From positions 1 to 43,527 of the forward strand of contig JAIXPT010000440.1 of the NCBI GenBank assembly GCA_027486095.1: 43,527 bases of DNA. Reading direction: 5' to 3'. Numbering within the stretch: the stretch's first letter is position 1; each line of letters begins with the position of its first letter. Positions 31,801 through 40,768 of the stretch are shown one piece after another. The stretch comes from Planctomycetaceae bacterium (GTDB lineage Bacteria > Planctomycetota > Planctomycetia > Pirellulales > UBA1268). Both the position numbers and the translations under genes were made by a program. The notes beneath the pieces are model-generated. The model saw only the letters and a list, made by a program, of their open reading frames with translations, had not been told where the DNA came from and did not search any database.

Positions 31801-32879
31801 ATCCGGGCCCCGCCGGCCCGCACGTTGGCAGCGGTGAGCCCCTGCAAGTAGCTGGCGTTCGACGTGAGGGCCACGAGCGTGCCGCCGTTGAAGTTGAACG
31901 TCGAAGAAGCGGCCCCGGTGCCGGTGGTGTCGATCTGCCGCGTGCGGATGATGCCGCCGTCGAGATTCACGACACCCGTCCCTTGAGCAATCTGAGCGAC
32001 GATTCGTAATGTGGTGCCGGACGACGTGCCGGTGTCCACGAGCCCGTTGCCAGACACGGTCAACGAGCCACTGCCCGCTGCTCCAATCTGGAGTACCGAG
32101 TTGCTGCCCGTAAGCTGGAAGGTGCCGGAGGAGATCGTCATCGAGCTGGTCGATGTCAAGAAACGGCCGACCGTCGGCAGGACGCCAGGAGCAGTGAGCG
32201 TGATAAGACCGCCCGACTGGTTCAGGGTGCCGTTGCCGTCGGAGCCGACGCGGAAGAAGCCGCCGACATGCTCGATTGTGCCGCTTTGCATGAGCACCGT
32301 ACCGTTCGCATTGGCCAGATTACCTACATAAAAATTTCCATTCGTGGTGAGCCGGGCACTGTCCTTGACCACGAGCGTCGCACTATCGCCCGCCGATGAA
32401 GCAATCGCCGTGAAGCCCGCGCCTGTCGCCGCCACCACGCCGTTGCCAGCGAGTGTCGTCGTGCCACCGCGCAGCGTGGTCGTGCCGGTGAAGGCATTGG
32501 AGTTGGAGAGCGTGAGGGCTCCTGCGCCGATCTTCGTGAGGTTGAGCGTGCCCGAGAGGCCGCCTGCACCGGAGAAGGAATAATTCTTCGTGGCGTTGTT
32601 GATCGTCACCGTGCCGGCAGGGGAGACGGCGGCGGCCGTGGTGATGCCCGTGGTGCCCGTGGCCGTGTCGTCGAACGTCACCGTGGCGCCGTTCGAGAAC
32701 AAGCTCGCCGTGCCCGCCCAGTTGGCCGTCGTCGTATCCCAGGCGCCATTCGTGGCGCCCGACCACGTCAGCGTTTGTGCCGGCGCATAGTTCGTGAGCG
32801 CGAGTAGCGCGACCACGGCGAGCCACGAGCGACCACGCATGCGCGGCCACGGCGTCCCTGCGATCAGCATCCGAGACAT
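28824..32879 (-). CDS. Autotransporter-associated beta-strand repeat protein with PEP-CTERM sorting signal
   Basis: Signal peptide; repeated [19 protein letters not shown] units; C-term [27 protein letters not shown]; start at [16 protein letters not shown]. Confidence 0.92.
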   Translation of the reverse strand: MSRMLIAGTPWPRMRGRSWLAVVALLALTNYAPAQTLTWSGATNGAWDTTTANWAGTASLFSNGATVTFDDTATGTTGITTAAAVSPAGTVTINNATKNYSFSGAGGLSGTLNLTKIGAGALTLSNSNAFTGTTTLRGGTTTLAGNGVVAATGAGFTAIASSAGDSATLVVKDSARLTTNGNFYVGNLANANGTVLMQSGTIEHVGGFFRVGSDGNGTLNQSGGLITLTAPGVLPTVGRFLTSTSSMTISSGTFQLTGSNSVLQIGAAGSGSLTVSGNGLVDTGTSSGTTLRIVAQIAQGTGVVNLDGGIIRTRQIDTTGTGAASSTFNFNGGTLVALTSNASYLQGLTAANVRAGGARIDTNGNPITIAQRLLDGGGGGGLTKLGAGTLTLSASNTYTGTTTISGGVLSASQSNALGAGGSITLAGGTLQYTAASAGQDWASRFKNSAAAIALDTNGQNVSLAGPIDNTNVGGLTKLSSGTLTLTGNNTYTGATTVNGGALVLGGNGALTSNLIVGDPAGSAGTVFITGGTVAVSGGFFRIGVSGSGTLNQSGGLVTFSNAAALPTIGRLAGSTGQMTISSGTFRLTNSNSVIQVGADPGSNGTLTVSGNGLIDTGTSSGNVLRIIALNGQGTGVVNLDGGTLRTQQIDTTGTGSASSTFNFNGGTLVALSSNATFLQGLTAANVKAGGALIDTNGNTITIAQALLDSGTGSLTKSGAGSLTLTGNNTYLGATTISTGTVSVGNGGSSGALVGNVVNNAALVFNRSNDSTYAGAISGAGSVTKLGAGTLTLSGTFANTGKLFTAPGAGTVAITGSAGFTNAGGGATLSTGGGTVLVESGGVLNFAGGWNNVEDATLTARGSLLVAGDLNLGDFGAARTLATLNVSGTATQSSGGLFVGTKNNAYTIVNQTSGSSQFGSLAIGGYSAQQLAAVNVSGGVLGVGAVTMTSTGANAAVVNLNGGTLALSSLTNNVAGSGANTVNLNGGTLQAQGAVTLPSTLQVFVNSGSTTTIDTNGNAVTISAAILAAGGNGVTSVPITNAGSGYLQAPGVVLSGGGGTGATAVATVTNGTISAITITNPGRGYTSAPTATLVGDATALGNPTAATLGTSILGANATSGGLTKNGAGSLTLAGANTYTGSTLVNAGSLVVNGSLAGGVATAAGTILAGSGSVGAISGAGLVGPGNSPGILTATSVDPLNSMAFAFELTGTAPAYGSPTNSVNDVLWLTGGTPFTTSLTSANAVSLYLTSAAAEAGTVTGGFFTAGQVDFLASIQGAAFSYFVQDPAGTFSYGGQNYKTLTQYDPAKSVTISTVAANGGQVMQLVVVPEPGAVVLAGVGGAIGAWMARRRKA
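32450..32745. repeat. Long near-identical paralogous segment (N-terminal repeat-protein module, copy 1)
   Basis: Encodes [78 protein letters not shown]; long identical nucleotide runs with 36950-37245. Confidence 0.75.
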
Positions 32880-32987
32880 GATGATTTCCCCGAGCGACAA
32901 TGATTTCGTTGAAATTCCACCCCGAACTAGCCCCAGCGAAGCATCCGCAAGTATTACTGCACTTCAAAACTGTATGCAACCAATATT

Positions 32988-35900
32988 TCAGGGTCGCAAG
33001 GATTGCGAAGAGAGCCCGACCGCAAACGTGTTCCGGCGATTGGACTTACGGCTGAAAAAGCGGCGGATTTCAGCGGCCAGATGGCCCGCCCCGAGCGCAC
33101 TCAGCACGAGGGCCCAGGCTCCCGGCTCGGGCACGACGATCACTGAGAGGCTGTTGCCACTGACCTGAAAGGTTCCCTCCAGGCCGGCGGCGAGATTCGT
33201 GGCGGTGAAATCGAGGGCCGCAAAATCGGTCGTGCCGCTCCAGGTCGCGAGCGTATAGATGGAGGGCGCACCGCCGCTCCAGCTGCCTCTGCCGCCGAAG
33301 TCGAAACGATACGCCCCGGCCGCGCCCTTGCGGAAGTCGCCGAGGATCGACACGAGATCGGCGGCCGTCGCGCCGGCGGCGAGATCGAAGAGGGCGACGG
33401 CGCCGCCGTTCCATGTGAGCGAGCCCGTCGTGAGCGTGCCGATGCCCGCGCCCGGGGCGAGCGTGCCCGAGAGCACGACCGAGCCGAGCGTGCCCGTGCC
33501 GCTGAGCACGCCGCCCACCGTGACCGGCGCCGAGGCGTTGATCGCTCCCTGCACGCGCAGTTCGGCACCGGCCGCCACGCTTACCGCCGATGTCGCCGCC
33601 AGCCTGCCGCCCGCAGCCACTTCGAGCATGCCCGCCTGCACGGCGGTGCTCCCCGAAAACGTATTCGAGCCCGAGAAGATCTGGTTGCCGAGGCCTGCTT
33701 TCACGAGCGATAAGGAGCCGCCTGCGGACGCACCGTCGCGCATGAGGCCGCTGAACGCTTGCGTGCCGGAGACATTCAGCGTGAGCACGCTGTTGGATCC
33801 CGCGGCGGCCTCGTTGGCCACCAGGCCGTGGCCGACGCCGGCGCTCGCGAGCCCGCCGATCGTTTCGTTTTGACCGTTGAGTTGAAACCAGCCCCGCTGG
33901 TTTGCCGCCGTGCCGCTGAGCGTGATCACGCTCGTGTCGGCGATCTGATTGCCTGCGGCCAGCCGCAGGATGTCGGCCCCGCTGCCGTCGCCGAGCTGGA
34001 TGTTCCCGCCGATGGCCTGCACGCCGGCCGTCTTCGCGAGCACGAGCGTGCCGCCCGTGATCGTAGTGACACCGCTGAAGGTGTTGGCGGCCGTGCCGGC
34101 GAGCGTGAGCGCGGTGGCGCCGGATTTCGTGAATCCGACCGAACCCGTGCCGTTGGCGAGGATCCCGGCATAGGTGCCCGACTGGCTGGACGAGGCCGTG
34201 AGCACGACGGCCCCGGAGCCGCTCGTCGTGATCGTGCCGGCCGTGCCGGTGAGCGATCCCACGAGCGGATTCGAGCCCGCGAGATCGAGCGTGCCGCCGT
34301 CGAGGACGAGGCCGCCGCTGCCGAGCGCGTTGCGATGGCCGACGCGCAGCGTGCCATAGCGGCCTATGGTCACACTCCCGGCATACGCGTGATTATCTCC
34401 CGCGAGCACGATCGCCCCTCCGTCTCCCACGGTGGTCGCCACCTGCGTGTTGGCGACCTCGGTGTTGTAGGAAGACCCGGTCGTGAGCGTCGTGAGAGAT
34501 CGAGTCGTAAAGGATCCCACGATCGAAAGCGCACCGCTGCCGCTCAACGCGCCGCTCACGGTGAGATCGCTCGCCGAGACGTTGCCCCAGGTCTGGTCGG
34601 CGGCGAGGGCTATCTTGGCGTTGACAGAGTGAGCGCCGGAGCCCTGCTGCACCGTGATGCCACCGCTGCCGATCGTGAGCGTGGCGGTGCCGCCGACCGA
34701 TACGCCGCCGGATGCCCCGGCGGTGAAATTCAGACCACGGATCGCCGTGTCGGCGTCGAGCGTCGTGACGACGGTGCCGGACGCATGGAAGAACACATCG
34801 GCGAGCATGAGCTTCACGGCGCCCGAGGGAGTGATGAACTGTGTCGCAGACGTTGCACCCAGCGTGGCCTGCCGGTCGAATCGGCCCGCCCGGTCGAGCG
34901 ACCAATTCGTGTTCGTGCCGCCGGTGACCGTGCCCCAGTTGCCGTTCACGTCGCCAGACCAATAGGCCGCGCCAAAGGTGATCGAGCGCTGGATGCCGTC
35001 GGCCATGGCGTTGTAGCCGGCCTGCGTCGGATGCACGCCGTCGCTCGCCAACACGGGGGTGCCGTCGTCGCCCGGGGTGAACAGGCTGTGTAAGTCGAGA
35101 AACCGCACGTCCTCGCCGGCGAGCACATGGCTGTAGACCACGTCTTCGACGTAGGGATTGAAATAGGTGTTGACGTGCGTGGAGACGTCGGAGCGATACA
35201 TGAGCGTGGTCGCGATCACCGCCGCATTCGGGCGGAGCGACCGGATTTCGGAGAGGATCGCGTCGTAGCGGTCGATCGGCCCCGAATTGCGGAAGTGGGT
35301 TTGTTGGAAGTCGTTGCCGCCGACGTTGAGCGGCACGTAGTCGGGGCTGTTGACGCCGGCGGTGTTGGAATTGGTGCCCGAGAGCCAAAACCCGCCGTTG
35401 TTGGATGCATTGCCGTCGTTGTGGTCGAGGTTCCAGAGAATCTGGGAGGTGGTGTAGCCCGAACGCCCCTCGTGCCGCGTCTGCCCGGCGTAATCCAGCA
35501 CGCTCGGGCCAGTCGCGGCAAACGCATGGCTCGTGGTAGCGCTGCCCACGAAGTTCGGCACGAACCGGCTGTCGTTCGCCAGGCTCTGGTAGAGCTGCGC
35601 GCGATAGCCGCCGCCGTTGTAGGACGCGATCACCTGGCCGTTTTTGGCGGTGCCTGAGGCACTGAGCCCGGCGGTGATCGAGGCCCCGAGGGGCATGATG
35701 GAGATGGTCGCGGCGGCGTCGGCGGCCCGCACGACGAGGGTTTCGGCGGTGCTCGAGTTGACGAGCCTGAGATCGAGAAACCCCGTGCCGCTCTTGGTGA
35801 TCATCCGCGTGGCCGGCACGGAGAGCGGCTGAGAGCCCTGGAACACGAACGTGCCGGTGAGCCCGCCGCCAGCCGAGGTGATCAGGGCGTAGGTGCCGGA

Positions 35901-37370
35901 GGTCGTCGCCGCCACCTCCACATAGTTTGTCCCGCTGATCACGGCTGAGGCGGCAGAGAGCGTGTTGCGGGCGGAGTTTCCGTCGAAACCGGTGAGCACC
36001 GCATTGGAGAGCGTGAGCCGGCCGGCCGACGGGGCGAAGCCGTTGAGATCGAGCGTGGCACCGGCATTGACGGTGAGGCCGCCGCCCGACCAGCCGAGGG
36101 CGCTTGCGTGCCCGAGGCCGAGCGTGCCCGTATCGATGGTGGTGCCGCCGCGATAGGTGCTCGAGCCCGAGAGCGTGAGCGTGCCGGCCCCGAGTTTGCG
36201 CAGGCTTCCGGAGCCCGAATCGAGGAGATTTTGGGCGATGGTGATGTCGAAGCCATTGGTGTTCACGAGGGCGCCGCCCGCCTTCACGTTGGCGGCAGTG
36301 AGCCCCTGCATGAACGACGTGGTCGATGAGAGGGCGACGAGGGTGCCGCCGTTGAAGTTGAACGTGGAGGTGGCCGCGACGCTGCCGCTCGCGAGCACGC
36401 GCCGCGTGCGGAGCGTGCCGCCGTCGAGATTCAGCGTGCCTGTTCCGGTGGTCTGCCCACCACCTTGGACGACGTTGAACCACAGCCCGCCGCCGGAGCC
36501 CGTGCCGGTCTCCACCACGCCGTTCCCGGAAATGGTGAGCGTTCCATTGCCTGCTCCAGCCAACTGTAGGTAGTCATTCGCGGTGGTGCCGGTGAGCCGG
36601 AACGTGCCCGAGGAAACCGCCAGCTGGCCGACGCTCCCCGCATTTCGGCCGATCGTAGGCAGCGTGTTACCGATGTTCGTGAGCCCGCCGGTCTGGTTCC
36701 AGATGCCGGTGCCGGAGGAGCCGATCCGGAAAAATGCCGAGGCGTTGCCATTGGGCGTCGAGGTGAACGTGCCGCCCTGCATGAGCACCGTGCCCGTCGC
36801 GTTGGCAGCATCGCCGAGATACACGATGCTGGTGGTGAACGCGGCATTGTCCTTGATCACGAGCGTGGCGGCATCGCCGGCGGTCGTGCCGACATTGAAC
36901 GAGCGACTGCTCGGAGACGGCGTCGTCGCGGTCACGATCGCATTGCCGGCGAGCGTCGTCGTGCCGCCGCGGAGCGTGAGCGTGCCGGTGAACGTGTTGG
37001 AGTTGGAGAAGGTGAGGGCGCCAACGCCGGTTTTCGTGAGGTTGAGCGTGCCCGAGAGGCCGCCTGCGCCGGAGAAGGAATAATCCTTCGTGGCGTTGTT
37101 GATCGTCATGGTGCCCGCGGGGGCGACGGCGGCGGCTGTCGTGATGCCCGTGGTGCCTGTCGCCGTGTCGTCGAACGTCACGGCGTCGCCGGCGGTGAAC
37201 ACGCTCGCGCCGCCAGCCCAGTTGGCCGTCGTCGTGTTCCAGGCGCCGTCCACCGTGCCGCGCCAGGTGACCGTGGCGGCGCGGCTAACGCCCGCCAGGG
37301 CTACGGCGGCCACCGCGCACAGGGCTCCCCGGGCACAGAAATTCACGGATTTGATCACCCACCACCGCAT
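32988..37370 (-). CDS. Giant autotransporter-associated beta-strand repeat protein with embedded SGNH/GDSL hydrolase domain and PEP-CTERM signal
   Basis: 1460 aa; [18 protein letters not shown] repeats; SGNH blocks IMPLGASITAG, NVGGNDFQQ, DGVHPTQAGYNAMADGI; C-term VVPEPGAWALVLSALGAGHLAAEIRRFFSRK. Confidence 0.9.
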   Translation of the reverse strand: MRWWVIKSVNFCARGALCAVAAVALAGVSRAATVTWRGTVDGAWNTTTANWAGGASVFTAGDAVTFDDTATGTTGITTAAAVAPAGTMTINNATKDYSFSGAGGLSGTLNLTKTGVGALTFSNSNTFTGTLTLRGGTTTLAGNAIVTATTPSPSSRSFNVGTTAGDAATLVIKDNAAFTTSIVYLGDAANATGTVLMQGGTFTSTPNGNASAFFRIGSSGTGIWNQTGGLTNIGNTLPTIGRNAGSVGQLAVSSGTFRLTGTTANDYLQLAGAGNGTLTISGNGVVETGTGSGGGLWFNVVQGGGQTTGTGTLNLDGGTLRTRRVLASGSVAATSTFNFNGGTLVALSSTTSFMQGLTAANVKAGGALVNTNGFDITIAQNLLDSGSGSLRKLGAGTLTLSGSSTYRGGTTIDTGTLGLGHASALGWSGGGLTVNAGATLDLNGFAPSAGRLTLSNAVLTGFDGNSARNTLSAASAVISGTNYVEVAATTSGTYALITSAGGGLTGTFVFQGSQPLSVPATRMITKSGTGFLDLRLVNSSTAETLVVRAADAAATISIMPLGASITAGLSASGTAKNGQVIASYNGGGYRAQLYQSLANDSRFVPNFVGSATTSHAFAATGPSVLDYAGQTRHEGRSGYTTSQILWNLDHNDGNASNNGGFWLSGTNSNTAGVNSPDYVPLNVGGNDFQQTHFRNSGPIDRYDAILSEIRSLRPNAAVIATTLMYRSDVSTHVNTYFNPYVEDVVYSHVLAGEDVRFLDLHSLFTPGDDGTPVLASDGVHPTQAGYNAMADGIQRSITFGAAYWSGDVNGNWGTVTGGTNTNWSLDRAGRFDRQATLGATSATQFITPSGAVKLMLADVFFHASGTVVTTLDADTAIRGLNFTAGASGGVSVGGTATLTIGSGGITVQQGSGAHSVNAKIALAADQTWGNVSASDLTVSGALSGSGALSIVGSFTTRSLTTLTTGSSYNTEVANTQVATTVGDGGAIVLAGDNHAYAGSVTIGRYGTLRVGHRNALGSGGLVLDGGTLDLAGSNPLVGSLTGTAGTITTSGSGAVVLTASSSQSGTYAGILANGTGSVGFTKSGATALTLAGTAANTFSGVTTITGGTLVLAKTAGVQAIGGNIQLGDGSGADILRLAAGNQIADTSVITLSGTAANQRGWFQLNGQNETIGGLASAGVGHGLVANEAAAGSNSVLTLNVSGTQAFSGLMRDGASAGGSLSLVKAGLGNQIFSGSNTFSGSTAVQAGMLEVAAGGRLAATSAVSVAAGAELRVQGAINASAPVTVGGVLSGTGTLGSVVLSGTLAPGAGIGTLTTGSLTWNGGAVALFDLAAGATAADLVSILGDFRKGAAGAYRFDFGGRGSWSGGAPSIYTLATWSGTTDFAALDFTATNLAAGLEGTFQVSGNSLSVIVVPEPGAWALVLSALGAGHLAAEIRRFFSRKSNRRNTFAVGLSSQSLRP
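36950..37245. repeat. Long near-identical paralogous segment (N-terminal repeat-protein module, copy 2)
   Basis: Encodes [78 protein letters not shown]. Confidence 0.75.
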
Positions 37371-37380
37371 AATTTAGGAT

Positions 37381-37390
37381 AGTATACAAA
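37381..37390. promoter_or_regulatory. TTGTATACAA-like candidate operator between divergent genes
   Basis: agtatacaaa preceded by t (TAGTATACAA), between the SGNH/repeat gene and the alpha/beta hydrolase gene. Confidence 0.4.
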
Positions 37391-37447
37391 TCCGTAACTA
37401 GTGTCTACAGAGTGGCAAGCGGCGGATTTTTCAGGAGCGTTTCATCA

Positions 37448-38260
37448 ATGGTCGGATGGCGTCACACCGTAGTGCTCGCGGCACTTTCACTCGTGGGGGC
37501 GACGGCCGTCGGGGTCGAGCACCGCACGCTCACCGACATTCCCTACCGGGCGTCCGCCGACGGCTCCGACCGGGGGCCGGAGCGGTGCCGCCTCGACCTC
37601 CACCTGCCCGTCGATGCGAGCGGCTTTGCGACCGTGGTGTGGTTTCACGGCGGTGGGCTCACGAAGGGCAAGCGTGAGATTCCAAAATCGCTCCGCGGCC
37701 GGGGCTTCGCGGTGGTGGGCGCGGGCTATCGCCTGAGCCCGGGCGTCAAAGCACCCGTGTATATCGAGGATGCCGCCGCGGCGGTGGCTTGGACGTTTCG
37801 TTCGATCGCCGAGCATGGGGGAAGCCCGCGCCGCATCTACGTGAGCGGTCATTCCGCCGGTGCCTACCTGGCCGCGATGGTGGGGCTCGACACGAAGTGG
37901 TTGGCCGCCCATGGCATCGAAGCCAACGATCTGGCCGGAATCATCCCCTGCAGTGCGCAGTGCATCACGCACTTCACGGTGCGGGCCGAGCGCGGGATTC
38001 CCGACCGCCAGCCGGTGATCGATGAATTCGCCCCGCTCTTTCACGTGCGGCGGGATGCGCCGCCGCTGCTCTTGATCACCGGGGACCGCGACCGCGAAAT
38101 GCTCGGCCGCTATGAGGAAAACGCCTACCTGTGGCGCATGATGAAGCTCGCCGGGCACGAGCGCACTCGCCTGGTAGAACTCAACGGCGAGGATCACGGC
38201 AGCATGGCGGAAGCGGCCTTGCCGCTCGTCATCGATGCGGTGACAAACGCTCGGGAGTGA
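37448..38260 (+). CDS. Secreted alpha/beta hydrolase (esterase-like)
   Basis: VVWFHGGGLTKGKREIPKSL oxyanion motif; YVSGHSAGAYLAAMVGLD; LLITGDRDREMLG; GEDHGSM. Confidence 0.88.
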   Translation: MVGWRHTVVLAALSLVGATAVGVEHRTLTDIPYRASADGSDRGPERCRLDLHLPVDASGFATVVWFHGGGLTKGKREIPKSLRGRGFAVVGAGYRLSPGVKAPVYIEDAAAAVAWTFRSIAEHGGSPRRIYVSGHSAGAYLAAMVGLDTKWLAAHGIEANDLAGIIPCSAQCITHFTVRAERGIPDRQPVIDEFAPLFHVRRDAPPLLLITGDRDREMLGRYEENAYLWRMMKLAGHERTRLVELNGEDHGSMAEAALPLVIDAVTNARE

Positions 38261-38288
38261 GAGTTCCGAGCCAAGCCCCCTTGTGCCG

Positions 38289-39059
38289 TTACACCAGCCA
38301 GCGAATCACGGCGATCACGAGCGATGGCCCTGTCAGGCAGCCGAGGCCTGTGTAGAAAGTCGCCGTGAGAGCACCGTAGGGAACGAGCTTCGGGTCGGTG
38401 GCGGCAAGGCCTGCCACCACGCCGCTGGTCGTTCCCAAGAGCCCTCCGAATACCATGGCCGCCTCGGGGCGATCGAGGCCGATCCAGCGGGCCACGCACG
38501 GCGTGAGCACCATCACCATGATCGCCTTGACGAGCCCGGCGGCGACGGAGAGCGCGATCACGTCGCTGCTGGCGCCGAGCGCCGAGCCTGTCACGGGGCC
38601 CACGATGTAGGTGGCCGCCCCACCCCCGATCGTGGCCAGGTCGACAGGATCTCGATACCCGCAGGCATACGCGACGATGCCACCGACCGCGAAGCCGCCG
38701 CCGACACCGATGGCAAGGGCGAGCATGCCGCGGAGGCCTGAGCGGAGCAGCTCCTCGATCCGGGCGGAAAACGCCGTGGAAACGATGGCGAAATCCCGTA
38801 GCGCGGCGCCTCCAAGCACAGCCAAGCCCCCGCAGCCGTCGATGTCGGCAAGCCCGCGCTTGCCTCCGGTGATCCAGCCGGCGAGCGCAGCCAGTGCCAG
38901 ACCGATGGAAATCGCGATCGCCGAGGCGTGAATGCGACCACCCGTGAGCCTGCGGGAGGCGACTTCCGCCACGGCCAGGATGACCCCCACGACAAGCACG
39001 CCCGACAGAAGGGACTCCGCCCCGAGCAGGTTTACGAAACGGTCGAGAATGACTTGCAT
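38289..39059 (-). CDS. madM: Malonate transporter MadM-like subunit
   Basis: Polytopic membrane protein VILDRFVNLLGAESLLSGVLVVGVILAVAEVASRRLTGGRIHASAIAISIGLALAALAGWITGGKRGLADIDGCGGLAVLGGAALRDFAIVSTAF...; paired with a MadL-like ORF; exact start uncertain. Confidence 0.85.
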   Translation of the reverse strand: MQVILDRFVNLLGAESLLSGVLVVGVILAVAEVASRRLTGGRIHASAIAISIGLALAALAGWITGGKRGLADIDGCGGLAVLGGAALRDFAIVSTAFSARIEELLRSGLRGMLALAIGVGGGFAVGGIVAYACGYRDPVDLATIGGGAATYIVGPVTGSALGASSDVIALSVAAGLVKAIMVMVLTPCVARWIGLDRPEAAMVFGGLLGTTSGVVAGLAATDPKLVPYGALTATFYTGLGCLTGPSLVIAVIRWLV

Positions 39060-39086
39060 GCCATGACCACGGTGCATGAGAAAACG

Positions 39087-39461
39087 TCAGTCGATCGGCC
39101 GACTTCCGCCCGATGTCGAGCCACGGGTCAACAGAGGAACGGCGGCGAAACCGGCCAAGACTGCACAGGCGCCCGCAGCCACAGCGACGCCGCCGCCCCG
39201 CGTCGCCCCCCACACATTCTGCGTCGCCGCCATCGCCACGACGATCGGGATATACATGCCCGCCCAGTAGCCGACTCCCATCTCGAATGCCGGGGTGGCG
39301 AGCCCACGACGCCGAACGCCGGCCATGCCGAGCATCAGTGCCACCATCGCGACACCGACGCCCCCGATGTCACTGTCGATGCCGAGCCACTGCGCGAGAA
39401 AAAATCCGAGGCAGCGGCCCAGCAGCACGCACGCAGCCAGAAGCACCGTACCCCACACCAT
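39087..39461 (-). CDS. madL: Malonate transporter MadL-like subunit
   Basis: Small membrane protein LLAACVLLGRCLGFFLAQWLGIDSDIGGVGVAMVALMLG...YWAGMYIPIVVAMAATQNVWGA, directly upstream of MadM-like gene. Confidence 0.82.
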   Translation of the reverse strand: MVWGTVLLAACVLLGRCLGFFLAQWLGIDSDIGGVGVAMVALMLGMAGVRRRGLATPAFEMGVGYWAGMYIPIVVAMAATQNVWGATRGGGVAVAAGACAVLAGFAAVPLLTRGSTSGGSRPID

Positions 39462-39545
39462 CGGATTCAGTCCTCAACGGTCTGACAAACCGCTCGCGAT
39501 CTACCCGACCGCCTGGGAAGTGAAAATCTTTCGTAAGGCGACCGA

Positions 39546-40343
39546 TCAGCGACGTGCCCGCTTCGACGCCCGCCGCTTCGCCGGCGTGTTCGCTTCGTGC
39601 ATGAGCGCGAGCGATGCCACGAGATCGCCATACCGCTCCCCCTGCACGATCACGTGGCTTCGCAGCCGCTGCGCCGCGAGTTCGCCATCACCCTCGGCCA
39701 GGGCATCGACGATCGCCTGATGCTCTGAATAGGAGTTTTTCAAGCGGTTGCGCAGCCGCAACTGCAGCCGGCGGTAGGGCCGCAGCCGGCGCTGGAGCGA
39801 CGAGGCCTGCTCGACCAGGAATGCATTGTGGCTGGCCGCGTAGATCAGGCGGTGGAAGTCTTCGTTATGTGCGAAGTAGTCGTCGATGCTTGCGGAGTCG
39901 CGGGCCTCCTCGCACCGCTCGTGGACGGCGGCGAGGGCGGCGTGCTCCTCGTCGGTCATGCGGCGGGCCGCCAGGCGGCCGCACATCGCCTCCAGTTCCG
40001 CCATCACCTCGAACATCTCGCACAGGCGATGCGGGCTCATCTCGGCCACGATCGCGCCCCGGCGCGGCCTGAGATCGATCATCCCCGAGGAACTGAGCTG
40101 GATGAGGGTCTCGCGGATCGGCGTGCGCGACACGCCAAACTCCTTCGCGAGCGCCACCTCGTCGAGCCGCGTGCCCGGGGCATAGGTGCCATCGACGATC
40201 CGCTCTTCGAGGGTTTCGCGGACGGCATGGGAACGCTTGGGGGCGACACGGGGGGCGGGCACGGTGTGAATCTCCTGAGGCGGCACAGACCGGCCGTCAG
40301 GATATAGCGACACTGGCGAGATGGCAGGGGCGATCACACACAA
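39546..40343 (-). CDS. GntR-family transcriptional regulator, FadR/FCD subfamily (MatR-like candidate)
   Basis: wHTH VRETLEERIVDGTYAPGTRLDEVALAKEFGVSRTPIRETLIQLSSSGMIDLRPRRGAIVAE; FCD domain with FHRLIYAASHNAFL; the ORF-track start is a TTG codon, so the true start may be internal. Confidence 0.93.
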   Translation of the reverse strand: MCVIAPAISPVSLYPDGRSVPPQEIHTVPAPRVAPKRSHAVRETLEERIVDGTYAPGTRLDEVALAKEFGVSRTPIRETLIQLSSSGMIDLRPRRGAIVAEMSPHRLCEMFEVMAELEAMCGRLAARRMTDEEHAALAAVHERCEEARDSASIDDYFAHNEDFHRLIYAASHNAFLVEQASSLQRRLRPYRRLQLRLRNRLKNSYSEHQAIVDALAEGDGELAAQRLRSHVIVQGERYGDLVASLALMHEANTPAKRRASKRARR

Positions 40344-40360
40344 GCTCCCGTGAGCCTAAA

Positions 40361-40370
40361 GTGTATACGA
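40361..40370. promoter_or_regulatory. TTGTATACAA-like candidate autoregulatory operator upstream of the GntR gene
   Basis: gtgtatacga 18 bp upstream of the GntR ORF start. Confidence 0.4.
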
Positions 40371-40548
40371 AAATAATGTGTGCGCATATTCACAGGAACC
40401 ACGGCCGGGCCATCGAAACGCTGCGCAACACCGCTCGACATCGGCTCCGGCCAGACGCCTGGCATCCTCGGCAAGCCCGGCAGATGGGGCAAAAGTGAAC
40501 TCTGTGGCTGGACATGCGTAGAGTGAATCAACCACGGAGGGTTCAATC

Positions 40549-40707
40549 ATGGATGCCCACTTCAACGAGTATCTGGCGGCGGTGGCGGGGATGCAGAATC
40601 TCTACGGCGAATCCGCCTGCGATCGCGAGCCGGGTCCGTGCGGGGAGTCGCCAGACCCCCACGCCGGCGAATTGACAGCCCCGGCCCCATTGCCGATTCT
40701 TGCCTAG
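40549..40707 (+). CDS. Candidate small ORF (52 aa)
   Basis: ATG at 40549 preceded by GGAGG (ccacggagggttcaatcATG); MDAHFNEYLAAVAGMQNLYGESACDREPGPCGESPDPHAGELTAPAPLPILA; below the ORF-track length cut-off. Confidence 0.4.
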   Translation: MDAHFNEYLAAVAGMQNLYGESACDREPGPCGESPDPHAGELTAPAPLPILA

Positions 40708-40768
40708 AGACGGGGCGGGAAACACGGCGTTCGAGTTCGGTGGACTTCGCGCCGGCATCCCATCCTCC

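Noticed and set aside
30577-32790. Series of plus-strand ORFs (Val/Pro/Thr-rich) over the repeat proteins
   Set aside because: Antisense shadows created by repetitive Gly/Thr/Leu codons; compositionally periodic, no start or RBS support.
33759-35093. 444-aa plus-strand ORF opposite the SGNH/repeat protein
   Set aside because: Antisense shadow; the minus-strand frame carries signal peptide, SGNH blocks and PEP-CTERM.
28824-37370. Possible CRISPR array suggested by many short repeats
   Set aside because: Repeats are in-frame, degenerate protein-coding units with irregular spacing; no constant repeat/spacer pattern and no cas genes.
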